Positions 1-8,688 of a stretch of DNA of 64,000 nt are shown here, piece after piece. The stretch's first letter is position 1. Every line of letters begins with the position of its first letter. The notes under the pieces were generated by a model. The model was not told where the DNA came from. It searched no databases and saw only the letters and a program-made list of their open reading frames with translations. The stretch is taken from the NCBI RefSeq assembly GCF_900111645.1, contig NZ_FOHQ01000002.1, positions 186,001 through 250,000 of the forward strand. The letters run 5' to 3'. A program made the translations under genes and the position numbers. Source of the DNA: Methanococcoides vulcani (GTDB lineage: Archaea > Halobacteriota > Methanosarcinia > Methanosarcinales > Methanosarcinaceae).

Positions 1-215
1 CCTGTTTGTTCGCCATGCATTCCGGAGCCGACATCAAGATTGTAGGTTGGTTGTGGGAGTTCAAGATCTTCGAAAAATACCCTGTCCATTTCATGGCTGT
101 AGTGCTGGCCGGTATGTAGTATGTAATAGTCAAGTCCCTGTTTTTCACATTCCCTTATTATGGGGCTCATTTTGATGATCTCAGGTCTTGTACCCAGGAC
201 AATAGCAACTTTCAA
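1..215 (-). CDS. wecB: UDP-N-acetylglucosamine 2-epimerase, N-terminal part (runs off the window)
   Basis: Only the first 71 codons are present; the gene continues past the window start. The protein opens with a short beta strand followed by GTRPEI at about residues 8-13, then a TGQH motif and a DxxF stretch, all typical of non-hydrolysing UDP-GlcNAc 2-epimerases, which make UDP-ManNAc for surface polysaccharide or S-layer glycans. The start is taken as TTG at 215, preceded by a GAGG-type ribosome site. It lies 32 bases downstream of a sugar nucleotide epimerase on the same strand, so the two probably form one surface-glycan operon. Family assignment is firm; exact substrate is inferred. Confidence 0.85.
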   Translation of the reverse strand, partial: MKVAIVLGTRPEIIKMSPIIRECEKQGLDYYILHTGQHYSHEMDRVFFEDLELPQPTYNLDVGSGMHGEQT

Positions 216-247
216 TTTTATTCCTCGCTTCTGCTATAATAGTAGTT

Positions 248-1234
248 TTATGAACAGTTCAGTAATGAGTTCACAGTATCCTTCACAAAATCTTCTGATC
301 CTGTGTTGAGGTCCCATCCGAGATCATTCAGCTTATCGATCGAAAGCATCATTTTTGGGACATCTCCTTTCCATCCCCTACTACCGCCAGTATAACTGAA
401 TTTCACATCTTTAAGTCCCATTTCTTCAACGATGATTTCTCCTATCCTCGTTGGATTTGTAGTGTCCTCTGATCCAATGTTGAAGATGTTCACTTCATCG
501 TTACTTTTTTCGATAGCAAAAGTGATCGCATCCACACATTCTTTTACTGATAGGTATGATTTGGATTGTTTTCCATCTCCAAGTATCTCAAGATGGTTTG
601 GGTCATTTTTGAGTTTTTCAATAAAATCTACAATTATGCCATGAGTGCCTCTATTGCCAATTATATTGGCAAAACGGAATAGCCATGATTGCATGCTAAA
701 AGTATGTGAGTAAGATGTGATCAGAGCTTCACAGGCCAGTTTGGATGCACCATAGAGAGATATTGGGGCAAGCGGACCATAGTTTTCAGGTGTTGGGATG
801 ATCGTTGCTTCTCCATAGACTGTTGATGTGGATGTAAATGCGATCCTTTTAACTTCATTGATGCGCATAGCTTCCAGTACATTGTAGGTTGCGGTGATAT
901 TCTGGTCAAAGTGTACCTTTGTATCTGAAGCACCCAGTCTGACATCAGGATTAGCGGCCACGTGGAAAACAAGGTCTTTTTCTTTGCAGGCGTTCTGTAT
1001 TTCATCTGTGTTTAGCAGGTCACCTTTGATAAATGTAAAATTCGGATTATCTATATGTTGTTCCAAAAACTCCATTTTCCCTGAGCTAAGGTTGTCAAAC
1101 ACAGTAACAGAGTTTCCATCTTTTATCAATCGGTCTACGATATGGCTGCCAATGAAACCCGCTCCACCTGTGACTAATATCTTTTGTGCATCTTTTTCTT
1201 CATTACCAATGTCGGGTTTTGCTATGGGGATCAT
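248..1234 (-). CDS. NAD-dependent sugar nucleotide epimerase/dehydratase
   Basis: This is a 328-residue extended short-chain dehydrogenase. The NAD-binding glycine motif TGGAGFIGSH lies at residues 22-31 and the catalytic Tyr-x3-Lys at Y161/K165 with serine/threonine residues near 135-137. Such enzymes interconvert UDP-sugars (UDP-glucose or UDP-GlcNAc 4-epimerase, or a related dehydratase) in the cytoplasm. About 20 residues precede the Rossmann strand, which is longer than usual, so the true start could be internal, though no better one is visible. Its neighbour wecB suggests a role in surface-glycan precursor synthesis. The exact sugar is not determinable from motifs. Confidence 0.85.
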   Translation of the reverse strand: MIPIAKPDIGNEEKDAQKILVTGGAGFIGSHIVDRLIKDGNSVTVFDNLSSGKMEFLEQHIDNPNFTFIKGDLLNTDEIQNACKEKDLVFHVAANPDVRLGASDTKVHFDQNITATYNVLEAMRINEVKRIAFTSTSTVYGEATIIPTPENYGPLAPISLYGASKLACEALITSYSHTFSMQSWLFRFANIIGNRGTHGIIVDFIEKLKNDPNHLEILGDGKQSKSYLSVKECVDAITFAIEKSNDEVNIFNIGSEDTTNPTRIGEIIVEEMGLKDVKFSYTGGSRGWKGDVPKMMLSIDKLNDLGWDLNTGSEDFVKDTVNSLLNCS

Positions 1235-1354
1235 TGTAAATATCTCGCTTTTTGATCAAATTAATAATTTCAACAAAAATAGTCTCTACTAGCCAAAAAA
1301 CAGAGTTAAAAATAATACTAAGACGTTTTTTAGTAACGATAAACCTTTAGTAGG

Positions 1355-1501
1355 TCAGACTTCCAGTACTACACTTTCCGGCTCATCACCCATAGCCTTG
1401 GAACAACATCCAAGTGTGCAGTACAACTCCCTGTCTGCCACAATCTTATCTACTATGAACTTATTCCCGCATACGGGGCAGCTTTTTTCAACATACCTCA
1501 A
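1355..1501 (-). CDS. small zinc-ribbon protein, copy 1
   Basis: A 48-residue protein read by hand from a TTG start with a GGGTG ribosome site a few bases upstream. It has CPVCG at residues 8-12 and a second cysteine group (C-x3-CC) near residues 28-33, so it probably binds one zinc. It is clearly related to the gene at 4209-4460: both share CxxCG, then FIVDK, then a cysteine cluster. Function is unknown. Each copy is followed upstream (higher coordinates) by a truncated coaD fragment, suggesting the two were duplicated together. It has no neighbour in the same reading direction closer than the epimerase. Confidence 0.6.
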   Translation of the reverse strand: MRYVEKSCPVCGNKFIVDKIVADRELYCTLGCCSKAMGDEPESVVLEV

Positions 1502-1741
1502 TTTTTACACCCTTTGATATTTTTGCCCACCGAATAAATGATATGTAAAGTTAACTTGTTTTGTACCGAGGTATCCAATGGGAGTAAAAATATTTAAGCT
1601 AATTGGTTTGGTTTTTGAGTGTGTATATACAGTATGCTGTGTCGGTTTTCAGTGTTAACTTCGTAGTAAATGTTGTTTTCCTTTATCAAAGCCATCTTTT
1701 AAGCTCATATCAATGAAGCATCATTCACGTTTTTCCTTCGA

Positions 1742-1910
1742 TCCCTTCAAATGCCCGTGTACATCGATCTCCCCGTGTACGATCTTTGTGGAAGAAATAG
1801 GGATGTCATCGTCGGCCATGACGTGTTCTATTCTGATGATCTTTATCTCGGGCTTGCCGGAGGCCTTTCCTTAGTTCGTTGATCTTCAGGGCTACGGGGT
1901 AGGTTTCGGC
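1742..1910 (-). pseudogene. coaD remnant 1 (C-terminal third, frameshifted)
   Basis: About 170 bases closely match the 3' end of the intact coaD at 5873-6355, in the same orientation, with scattered substitutions. An extra base at about 1869-1871 (in the run after GGAGGCC) breaks the frame. Homology stops abruptly at about 1910, a few bases from the stop codon of the ATP-grasp gene. The remnant covers the ISSTR loop and C-terminus only and cannot encode an enzyme. It marks a recombination or insertion junction. Confidence 0.8.
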
Positions 1911-1917
1911 ATCAAGA

Positions 1918-3096
1918 TCATATGATTTTTAATGCTTTTAAGCATATGGCCCCAAGATTTAAAATTATATCTTTACAATCAACTAGAAATGGTTTGATGT
2001 CTCTTATATCATATAGTGCAAAATAAGTTTTGTCGGATTTGAATACGTTGTTTAAAAATATACGGTAGTACCCTCTTCTTGTAAGTGTATTTATTACTTC
2101 ATGCTTCAAATAAACAAAATGAATATCTTTATCTTTTATTTGAATTTGTTCTGGCACTTCTTTTCCAATTGCGTCTAAGTATTGGGTATATTGTATATTT
2201 ATTCCTGAGAGGTTCCCAACTCTGTGCCACATCATTGAGCGAAGATTTATTTCCATTAACTTGTATTTGTTATCCCTGTGATCATACTTGAACTCAGGTT
2301 GTGCTATTCCTTTTATGTCCATTCCATCCAGCAACGTTCTTCCTAAATTCAATACCTCTTCCGGAGCCTCATTGGAAGCACTTGAAAAGACCCCAAAATC
2401 ATCTGGATACTGGGATAACTTTTTGCCGGTCCATTCATTTGATATTTTTCCACTTTGACTTCGATATCCTACATAAGTATAGATATTTGATCCATTCCCG
2501 GGTATTACTTCAGATGCCAAAAATGAAATTCCCATCTTTAAATAATTCTGTAATTTTTCTCTATTATCTTCAAGATCATTTTTATCATTTAATTGTAAAT
2601 TCCTGAAAACCTGAACTTTTAGATCTTCTCTTTTATGAGGCTTTATTATTACTGGATATTGTATTGATGATATTTTCTCTATATCGTCAATAGTTTCTAT
2701 GTTCAATGTTTTTGGATATGGGACTCCAAGTTTTTCACAGTATGAGTATTGAACATATTTATCAGAAGATTCTAAGATATTTTCATAATTGAAAGGTAAA
2801 AAACAGAATGATCTGATCTCATGGTATATCGCGTGCAAATACTCCAATTCCAGATCATTTGTAGGAAACACAATAATTTTTTCATATATATCATGTAATT
2901 TTTTTATTTCCTGGGATAAACTCTCAGGCGTTTTATCGATCAATATGAAATTTTTAATTTTATTACTATGTGCTCCAACTCTTTTTCTCTCATCAAAAAG
3001 GATTATGTCATTTACACCCTTTTCGTGCAATTCCTGGATTATTGAATATCCGTTGACATATCCACCCAAAACCAGAGCGCAGTTATCGATCTTCAA
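1918..3096 (-). CDS. ATP-grasp ligase-like protein
   Basis: This protein has the layout of carbamoyl-phosphate-synthase-like ATP-grasp ligases. An N-terminal Rossmann-like region (VLGGY) is followed by the nucleotide lysine in PVIIKP and a metal-binding MEINLR segment near residue 300. Relatives join a carboxylate to an amine, often in surface polymer or peptide modification. A GTG at 3123 would also be open, but TTG at 3096 sits 5-6 bases behind a strong GGGGAGAG ribosome site and is preferred (392 residues). The gene is AT-rich and lies next to a polysaccharide deacetylase, between two coaD remnants. Substrate unknown. Confidence 0.75.
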   Translation of the reverse strand: MKIDNCALVLGGYVNGYSIIQELHEKGVNDIILFDERKRVGAHSNKIKNFILIDKTPESLSQEIKKLHDIYEKIIVFPTNDLELEYLHAIYHEIRSFCFLPFNYENILESSDKYVQYSYCEKLGVPYPKTLNIETIDDIEKISSIQYPVIIKPHKREDLKVQVFRNLQLNDKNDLEDNREKLQNYLKMGISFLASEVIPGNGSNIYTYVGYRSQSGKISNEWTGKKLSQYPDDFGVFSSASNEAPEEVLNLGRTLLDGMDIKGIAQPEFKYDHRDNKYKLMEINLRSMMWHRVGNLSGINIQYTQYLDAIGKEVPEQIQIKDKDIHFVYLKHEVINTLTRRGYYRIFLNNVFKSDKTYFALYDIRDIKPFLVDCKDIILNLGAICLKALKII

Positions 3097-3144
3097 AGTC
3101 TCTCCCCAAAATTTAATGAACACTGGTAAATTGATATTGTGTGA

Positions 3145-4191
3145 TCATAACTTACTCCACCATTCATACATCTCTTTCCCACTTGTCATCCAGGCATCTT
3201 TCTCATAACAATACTTTAAGATCTTCTTATATAATTCCAGATTCTCATCCTGCATGTATATGTTATGCCAGAGTATTGTGATAACACCATTGTACTTTTC
3301 GACAGTATCGATCAGTTGCTTTGCGAGGTTCCATGAGGCATTGAAATCTAATCTCATATAATTATTGGAAAGGCAACAGTCCATGATCGTTAGGGGAATT
3401 TCTATGATCTCACTCTCTTTTCCTGTTTTCAGGTCGATCGGTCTGAATGGATGGCACATTCCATTCCTGAAGCCTGCACAATCGTTATATCCGAATGTTG
3501 TATCGTATTTAAAACCGGCTTTACTTAACATATCCCAGGTCTCAGGAACCTTGAACCTTAAGAAATGGTTTCGATATCCTATTATGCTCTTTCCAAGGAT
3601 GGTTTCGAGTTTCTCTTTCCTTTTGAGGATGTCTTCGTAATTGTTATACGAGGCATGGCCTCCATGAAGGCCTACTTCCCATCCCCTGGAATCGATGTAT
3701 CTTATGTCATCCCTGATTGTCTGCAGCTCATAGTTATAGTCCTGTTCTCCAGGTTCAAGTGCAAGAAAATAGAAACTTGATTTGGCATCGTACTTTTCTT
3801 CCAGTTCCATTATCTCACGGAAGTTCCGGAATGGATGCTTCCGTTTGTCAACTGTATAGGTAAGGTAATCAACCGCATCTCTAATATTGCCTTTGATGGC
3901 AGATCTCATGGAAATAGATGCACAAACGAGGGGGTCCTGATGGGTTTCATCTATATCATGAGTAAGGCAGACTGCAAATTTCTTTCCATCCGGATATTCC
4001 GGTTTGAAGCCATTATCTACCAAATATCTGGAAACCTTTGGTTCAAAGACATCCCGGTTATTGCTCAAATAATGTGGAAACCGCTCATACTCGTCCAGAA
4101 ATAAAGGGTTGTATTCCTCCTTTTTCGTGAAAAGGTCCCATAGTTCCGTTTGTCCTTTCAATTTCTCGACCAATTTGTGATTTGGTATCAT
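3145..4191 (-). CDS. polysaccharide deacetylase family protein (NodB-like)
   Basis: The 348-residue protein has the NodB metal motifs: THDID at residues 77-81, which supplies the catalytic aspartate and a metal ligand aspartate, and HGGH at 175-178, which supplies the two metal histidines. These enzymes remove N- or O-acetyl groups from sugars of surface polymers. No signal peptide is visible, so a cytoplasmic lipid-linked or nucleotide sugar substrate is possible. It precedes the ATP-grasp gene by 48 bases on the same strand, suggesting co-transcription. Both lie between coaD remnants and look recently inserted. Confidence 0.85.
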   Translation of the reverse strand: MIPNHKLVEKLKGQTELWDLFTKKEEYNPLFLDEYERFPHYLSNNRDVFEPKVSRYLVDNGFKPEYPDGKKFAVCLTHDIDETHQDPLVCASISMRSAIKGNIRDAVDYLTYTVDKRKHPFRNFREIMELEEKYDAKSSFYFLALEPGEQDYNYELQTIRDDIRYIDSRGWEVGLHGGHASYNNYEDILKRKEKLETILGKSIIGYRNHFLRFKVPETWDMLSKAGFKYDTTFGYNDCAGFRNGMCHPFRPIDLKTGKESEIIEIPLTIMDCCLSNNYMRLDFNASWNLAKQLIDTVEKYNGVITILWHNIYMQDENLELYKKILKYCYEKDAWMTSGKEMYEWWSKL

Positions 4192-4208
4192 ATGATATCC
4201 TCAGATGT

Positions 4209-4460
4209 TTAGCTAACATCCCCTCTTATAATCTCTCGATAAATGAACCAAACATCAATTAATCTATAGGCTAGATCACGTTCCTGCAATCTACAACGAG
4301 GGGCTGATCTTCTCAGATCTGCACTAAATTCCACTGCAAACTGCTTGCTCGTGCTCTTCAAACAAGCCCCTGGCGTGCAACACAGATCACTTTTGGCTAC
4401 GCTCTTATCCACAATGAAATTACTGCCACATATAGAGCAAGTATTCTCTACACTAGTCAT
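4209..4460 (-). CDS. small zinc-ribbon protein, copy 2 (altered C-terminus)
   Basis: An 83-residue reading frame paralogous to the gene at 1355-1501: CSICG near residue 8, then FIVDK, then a cysteine cluster around residues 27-33. After the cysteine cluster the sequence stops resembling copy 1 and runs into arginine-rich text for about 45 residues. This suggests a frameshift or replaced 3' end, so it may be decaying. It lies directly upstream of the polysaccharide deacetylase (17 bases), so it could be the first gene of that small operon. Function unknown. Confidence 0.5.
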   Translation of the reverse strand: MTSVENTCSICGSNFIVDKSVAKSDLCCTPGACLKSTSKQFAVEFSADLRRSAPRCRLQERDLAYRLIDVWFIYREIIRGDVS

Positions 4461-4613
4461 ACTTACTACCTTAACACTCGATATATAGAATGCTCTAAAA
4501 ATATTTAAGCAAAATGGTTCTATTCTCTTTTATATATTAAAATAGAAACATAAATATTGGTGTAAATTAGTATTTTTGTAGGTGTGGGTAATATTTCACA
4601 CCAGAACGACATC

Positions 4614-5020
4614 TCAATTTAGCTTCAAATGGCCGTGTACATCGATCTCCCCGCGTACGATCCTTGTGGAAGAGATGGGTATGTCATCATCGGCCATGAC
4701 GTATTCTATCCTGATGATCTTGATCTCCGGCTTGCCGGATTCCTTTCTCAGTTCGTTGATCTTCAGGGCTACGGGGTAGGTTTCGGGGGAGACCACGATT
4801 GCATCGTAGTCGTCTTCCAGGGTGGTTCCGTAGGGGTCGGTGAGCATCTGGATCTGGTAGCGTTCTTTCGGGATGCCGAGCTCTTTGATAAAATCGGTGA
4901 GGTTCTTCTTGCGGGTGGGGTAGTCGGGGATGTCGCGGTTCTTTTCTCCGGCCATGTCGTCGGATGTGATGCCGATGTCCAGTATGTCGTCTCCGGCTGT
5001 CTCGAAGGCTTTCTTTATAT
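4614..5020 (-). pseudogene. coaD remnant 2 (5'-truncated)
   Basis: This stretch matches the intact coaD at 5873-6355 nearly base for base from about codon 24 to the C-terminus, in the same orientation and without frameshift. The homology ends at about 5020, so the first two dozen codons are gone. They include the glycine-threonine loop and the H-x-G-H nucleotide-binding motif. An ATG at 4955 would allow a 113-residue product, but it lacks the catalytic N-terminus. The tail differs from the intact gene (short LKLN ending). The MNT gene begins 28 bases from the break. Confidence 0.8.
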
Positions 5021-5047
5021 ATCAGCATCAGCATAGATTTGATTAAT

Positions 5048-5359
5048 ATGGTTGATCCGAAAAAGAATGAGGAAATTGGAACATATCTGCACAAATTACA
5101 TGAGATGCTCCCGGATCTGAAGAAAAGGTATCCGGTCAGTTATATGGGGATCTTTGGATCTGTTGTACGGGGGGAGCAGACCTCTTCAAGTGATCTTGAT
5201 ATTCTTGTAGAGTTCAATGGGACCATAACATTGCTTGGCTATGCACGTCTGGAAGAAGAGCTCTCACAGGCTTTTGGCGTGCGTGTGGACCTCGTATCCA
5301 AAAATGCCTTAAAACCACGCATTGGCCGGCATATCCTTGCAGAGGTGGTAGAAGCATGA
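5048..5359 (+). CDS. MNT-type nucleotidyltransferase (antitoxin of a HEPN/MNT pair)
   Basis: A protein of about 103 residues with the minimal nucleotidyltransferase signature: GS at residues 37-38 followed by D-x-D at 49-51. In HEPN/MNT modules the MNT protein neutralises the HEPN toxin, in studied systems by AMPylating it. The start is taken as ATG 5048; an in-frame TTG at 5039 is an alternative, and no clear ribosome site is seen. The stop overlaps the start of the HEPN gene by four bases (ATGA), the usual arrangement. The pair is transcribed against its neighbours and sits between coaD copies, as expected for a mobile defence or addiction cassette. Confidence 0.85.
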   Translation: MVDPKKNEEIGTYLHKLHEMLPDLKKRYPVSYMGIFGSVVRGEQTSSSDLDILVEFNGTITLLGYARLEEELSQAFGVRVDLVSKNALKPRIGRHILAEVVEA

Positions 5360-5697
5360 TCCGCAGTAGTGTTGATCACCTTGAGGATATCCGGAGTTCC
5401 ATAGATGATATTCTGACATTTGTGGAAGGATATACCTATGAACGTTTTGAGGATGACAAAAAGACCCAGTATGCTGTCATAAGGGCTCTGGAAGTGATTG
5501 GTGAAGCTTCCAAGAACGTATCTTCCGATGTAAGGTCACAGTACCCTTCTGTTCCATGGAGGGAGATGGCCTCAATGCGTGACAGGCTCATTCATGCTTA
5601 TTTTGGTGTCGATACGCGAATTGTATGGGACACGATACAACAGGATCTTCCATCTCTGGGCTCATCCATCAGCTTGATCCTTAATGATCTGGATTGA
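5356..5697 (+). CDS. HEPN-domain toxin (DUF86/HepT-like)
   Basis: A 113-residue, mostly helical protein with the HEPN RNase signature R-x4-H-x-Y at R75, H80 and Y82. HepT-type proteins cleave RNA and are held in check by the MNT partner encoded just upstream with an ATGA overlap. Length and motif fit the family well. Whether the module acts in phage defence, plasmid or island maintenance is inference. It is the only clear toxin-antitoxin pair in the window. Confidence 0.88.
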   Translation: MIRSSVDHLEDIRSSIDDILTFVEGYTYERFEDDKKTQYAVIRALEVIGEASKNVSSDVRSQYPSVPWREMASMRDRLIHAYFGVDTRIVWDTIQQDLPSLGSSISLILNDLD

Positions 5698-5872
5698 CCT
5701 TTTTTTATTCTTAGAAAAAGTTAGCATGTGCTTATAAAAAGAAACGTGTCTTAATAAGATGTATGCAGGTCATTTGTATATCTGCAACAGCTTCCTCTCA
5801 CTGCATGATCCGATCACACCCTGGTAGATCTTATGTCTTTGACCGGTGTGGTAAAAGGGCAAGTTTCTGAAA

Positions 5873-6355
5873 TTATTCGGGCTGCTGGTCCGGTGACCCC
5901 TTCAGATGCCCGTGTACATCGATCTCCCCGTGTACGATCCTTGTGGAAGAGATGGGGATGTCATCATCGGCCATGACGTATTCTATCCTGATGATCTTTA
6001 TCTCCGGCTTGCCGGAGGCCTTTCTCAGTTCGTTGATCTTCAGGGCTACGGGGTAGGTTTCGGGGGATACCACGATTGCATCGTAGTCGTCTTCCAGGGT
6101 GGTTCCGTAGGGGTCGGTGAGCATCTGGATCTGGTAGCGTTCTTCAGGGATGCCGAGCTCTTTGATAAAATCGGTGAGGTTCTTCTTGCGGGTGGGGTAG
6201 TCAGGGATGTCGCGGTCCTTTTCTCCGGCCATGTCGTCGGATGTGAGGCCGATGTCCAACATGTCGTCTCCGGCTGTCTCGAAGGCTTTTCTTATCAGTT
6301 GCTTGTGTCCGTCGTGGAGGTATTCGAAAGTTCCTCCTACCGCTGTTCTTCCCAT
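5873..6355 (-). CDS. coaD: phosphopantetheine adenylyltransferase, archaeal type (intact copy)
   Basis: A 160-residue nucleotidyltransferase that joins 4'-phosphopantetheine to AMP to make dephospho-CoA. Visible motifs are GGTF at 7-10, H14-x-G-H17 for nucleotide binding, and ISSTR at 135-139, which closes over the triphosphate. Length is normal for archaeal PPAT. It is the only complete one of three related copies on this strand. The C-terminal tail differs between copies, as if the 3' end had been exchanged. Confidence 0.88.
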   Translation of the reverse strand: MGRTAVGGTFEYLHDGHKQLIRKAFETAGDDMLDIGLTSDDMAGEKDRDIPDYPTRKKNLTDFIKELGIPEERYQIQMLTDPYGTTLEDDYDAIVVSPETYPVALKINELRKASGKPEIKIIRIEYVMADDDIPISSTRIVHGEIDVHGHLKGSPDQQPE

Positions 6356-6472
6356 TGTTCTCTGAAATGGGGTTTGTGTAACATAAGTCTTTGTGTTGGG
6401 TGATTGTTGATACTCTAAGATGTGTGGAGTGTTTCCACAATGACTTTATAATTTCCAGTCAATGTTTTTTTA

Positions 6473-7516
6473 ATGGGGTCTGAGCCATATTTCAAAAACA
6501 ATATCGTTAATAGAATTACATTAATGGATGGGTGTGCTATTTTTTTCATTGTACTCGCCCACGAATTAGAAGGTACAAACACACCTGACGCTTTGTTTTT
6601 GACCAAATATCTTGCAGTCTTTGGCTTAGTCTTATTTACTTTTTCTTCTGGATTAAAAATGGGTCTTAATCATTTTGATGAAATAAATGATAAAACCTTT
6701 TTAAGCAATTATTTTATTAAAAGATTTATCCGTCTGTATAAAGCTTATATTGGATATACTCTATTAGCATTTATTTCCTATTTTTCTGTTCTTTATATCT
6801 CGACATATTATCTGAAATTGAATTTTGTAGACTTCAATGAGTGGTGGAATAGCTTAAATGTAAATGACCTGTTTAATACTCTGATCGGAACTAATTTTGT
6901 TTCAGCTCATTTGTGGTATTTAGTTGCTCTACTTGCAATTACATCTGTTTGCTTTTCAATCATTTATTATTTTAATATCAAAACTTTATTTTTATTCATA
7001 TTCCCATTAATGATATTTGATATCATTTATTGGGACTATTTAATGCTCCATTCCATGATCTTGTTTAAGATTGTGGCATATATGCCGATCTATATTTTTG
7101 GAATTTTTTGTGGTCGTTATCTCATAGATCATATGAATAAAAATATCTTCCATGGACTTTCAATGTTTTTTATTGTGATCTTTTTATTGTCTGTTGCATA
7201 TCCAAACAATACAATATTAAAGTATGATATTTTGATATACGGATCTACTTTCCCACTGACGATGCTATTCGTATCATCCTATTTATTGAATTTTAACTAT
7301 ATTAATCAATTATTACTGATCTGTGGAAAATATTCATTTCAAATTTATTTATTTCATTGGCCACTAATATTACCAATATTAAGCAGATTAATTACAGATG
7401 TACTTTCCATCAATTATTTTATCATGCCTTATTTTGTAACAACTTTGGCAATTGCTTCTTGTATATGTGCATATAAAATTGTAAAAAAAATAAAATTAAA
7501 CATTTTATTTGAATGA
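6473..7516 (+). CDS. acyltransferase 3 family membrane protein
   Basis: A 347-residue protein with about ten hydrophobic segments. It starts with an R-x3-D segment and a first helix containing H-E, and has F-H-W-P in a late helix, both typical of acyltransferase 3 family proteins that O-acylate surface sugars or lipids. The coding DNA is markedly AT-rich compared with radA next door, which points to recent acquisition. It belongs with the surface-glycan genes at the window start. Acceptor and acyl donor cannot be told from sequence. The start is ATG 6473, without a strong ribosome site. Confidence 0.75.
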   Translation: MGSEPYFKNNIVNRITLMDGCAIFFIVLAHELEGTNTPDALFLTKYLAVFGLVLFTFSSGLKMGLNHFDEINDKTFLSNYFIKRFIRLYKAYIGYTLLAFISYFSVLYISTYYLKLNFVDFNEWWNSLNVNDLFNTLIGTNFVSAHLWYLVALLAITSVCFSIIYYFNIKTLFLFIFPLMIFDIIYWDYLMLHSMILFKIVAYMPIYIFGIFCGRYLIDHMNKNIFHGLSMFFIVIFLLSVAYPNNTILKYDILIYGSTFPLTMLFVSSYLLNFNYINQLLLICGKYSFQIYLFHWPLILPILSRLITDVLSINYFIMPYFVTTLAIASCICAYKIVKKIKLNILFE

Positions 7517-7673
7517 ATTTTTGATAACATTAATTATTTGGTTCAAGCACTCGATCTTTTTAGAGATAAAATACTTTCACACCGCTTAGCTCATGCTTAA
7601 ATACTCCGCGGAGATAAAGAAGAACGAATGTGCACGCTACGAGAAAAACTGTGCACCATAAGGAGCTATCAAA

Positions 7674-8651
7674 ATGAGTGAAGTTTTATTGGAAGATCTT
7701 GATCATGTGGGGCCGGCTACGGCGCAGAAACTTAAGGACGCCGGTTTTAATACGGTCGAGGCCATCGCTGTGGCATCCCCTGCAGAACTTGCCAACAGTG
7801 CGGAGATAGGAGAGTCAACTGCGGCTAAGATCATCAATGCGGCCAGGCAGGCTGCGGATATCGGGGGGTTCGAGACCGGGGACCTTGTGCTTGAGCGCAG
7901 GAAACTTGTGGGCAAGCTCTCCACCGGGTGTGAGGAGTTCAACGAGATGATGGGCGGTGGCATTGAGAGCCAGTCCATCACAGAGATGTACGGCGAGTTC
8001 GGCTGTGGTAAGACACAGGTCGCCCATCAGCTGGCTGTGAACGTGCAGCTGCCTCCGGAGCAGGGTGGATTGGGTGGATCGGTTGTTATCATCGATACCG
8101 AGAACACCTTCAGGCCCGAGAGGATCACACAGATGGTCAAGGGGCTTTCCGAGAAACATGGCGTGGAGTATGATCCTGAGGAGTTCCTCAAGAACATCCA
8201 TGTGGCACGTGCTTACAATTCCAATCACCAGATACTTCTTGTGGACTCAGCTTCCGAGCTTGCCAACGAGCTTAAGGATTCCGACATGCCTGTCCGTCTG
8301 TTGATCGTGGATTCCCTCACAGCCCACTTCAGGGCAGAGTATATCGGCAGGGGTACGCTTGCCGACAGGCAGCAGAAGCTTAACAAGCATCTTCACGACA
8401 TCCAGCGCTTTGGTGATCTTTTCAACTCCTGCGTGGTCGTTACCAACCAGGTCATGTCCAAGCCGGATGCATTCTTCGGGGATCCTACCAAGCCGATCGG
8501 CGGTCACATCCTTGGTCACACGGCCACCTTCAGGCTGTACATCAGGAAGTCCAAGGGCGACAAGAGGATCGTCAAACTGATAGACTCACCCAACCTTCCG
8601 GACGGCGAGGCTATCATGTCCATCACCACGGACGGACTTAGTGACGCATGA
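7674..8651 (+). CDS. radA: DNA repair and recombination protein RadA
   Basis: A 325-residue archaeal RecA/Rad51 recombinase that forms filaments on single-stranded DNA and drives strand exchange. An N-terminal helix-hairpin-helix domain covers about residues 1-60. The Walker A motif GEFGCGKT is at 107-114, and Walker B (LLIVDS) and the L1/L2 DNA loops follow. An AAGGAG ribosome site lies just upstream of ATG 7674. Length and motifs are full and normal. GC content rises sharply relative to the acyltransferase before it, marking the return to core chromosome. Confidence 0.97.
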   Translation: MSEVLLEDLDHVGPATAQKLKDAGFNTVEAIAVASPAELANSAEIGESTAAKIINAARQAADIGGFETGDLVLERRKLVGKLSTGCEEFNEMMGGGIESQSITEMYGEFGCGKTQVAHQLAVNVQLPPEQGGLGGSVVIIDTENTFRPERITQMVKGLSEKHGVEYDPEEFLKNIHVARAYNSNHQILLVDSASELANELKDSDMPVRLLIVDSLTAHFRAEYIGRGTLADRQQKLNKHLHDIQRFGDLFNSCVVVTNQVMSKPDAFFGDPTKPIGGHILGHTATFRLYIRKSKGDKRIVKLIDSPNLPDGEAIMSITTDGLSDA

Positions 8652-8688
8652 GACAACCTTTAAGATACCTTCCGTCATATCTGAATGC

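Noticed and set aside
4614-4955. A functional second phosphopantetheine adenylyltransferase
   Set aside because: The reading frame is open, but the nucleotide-binding N-terminus with the H-x-G-H motif is absent.
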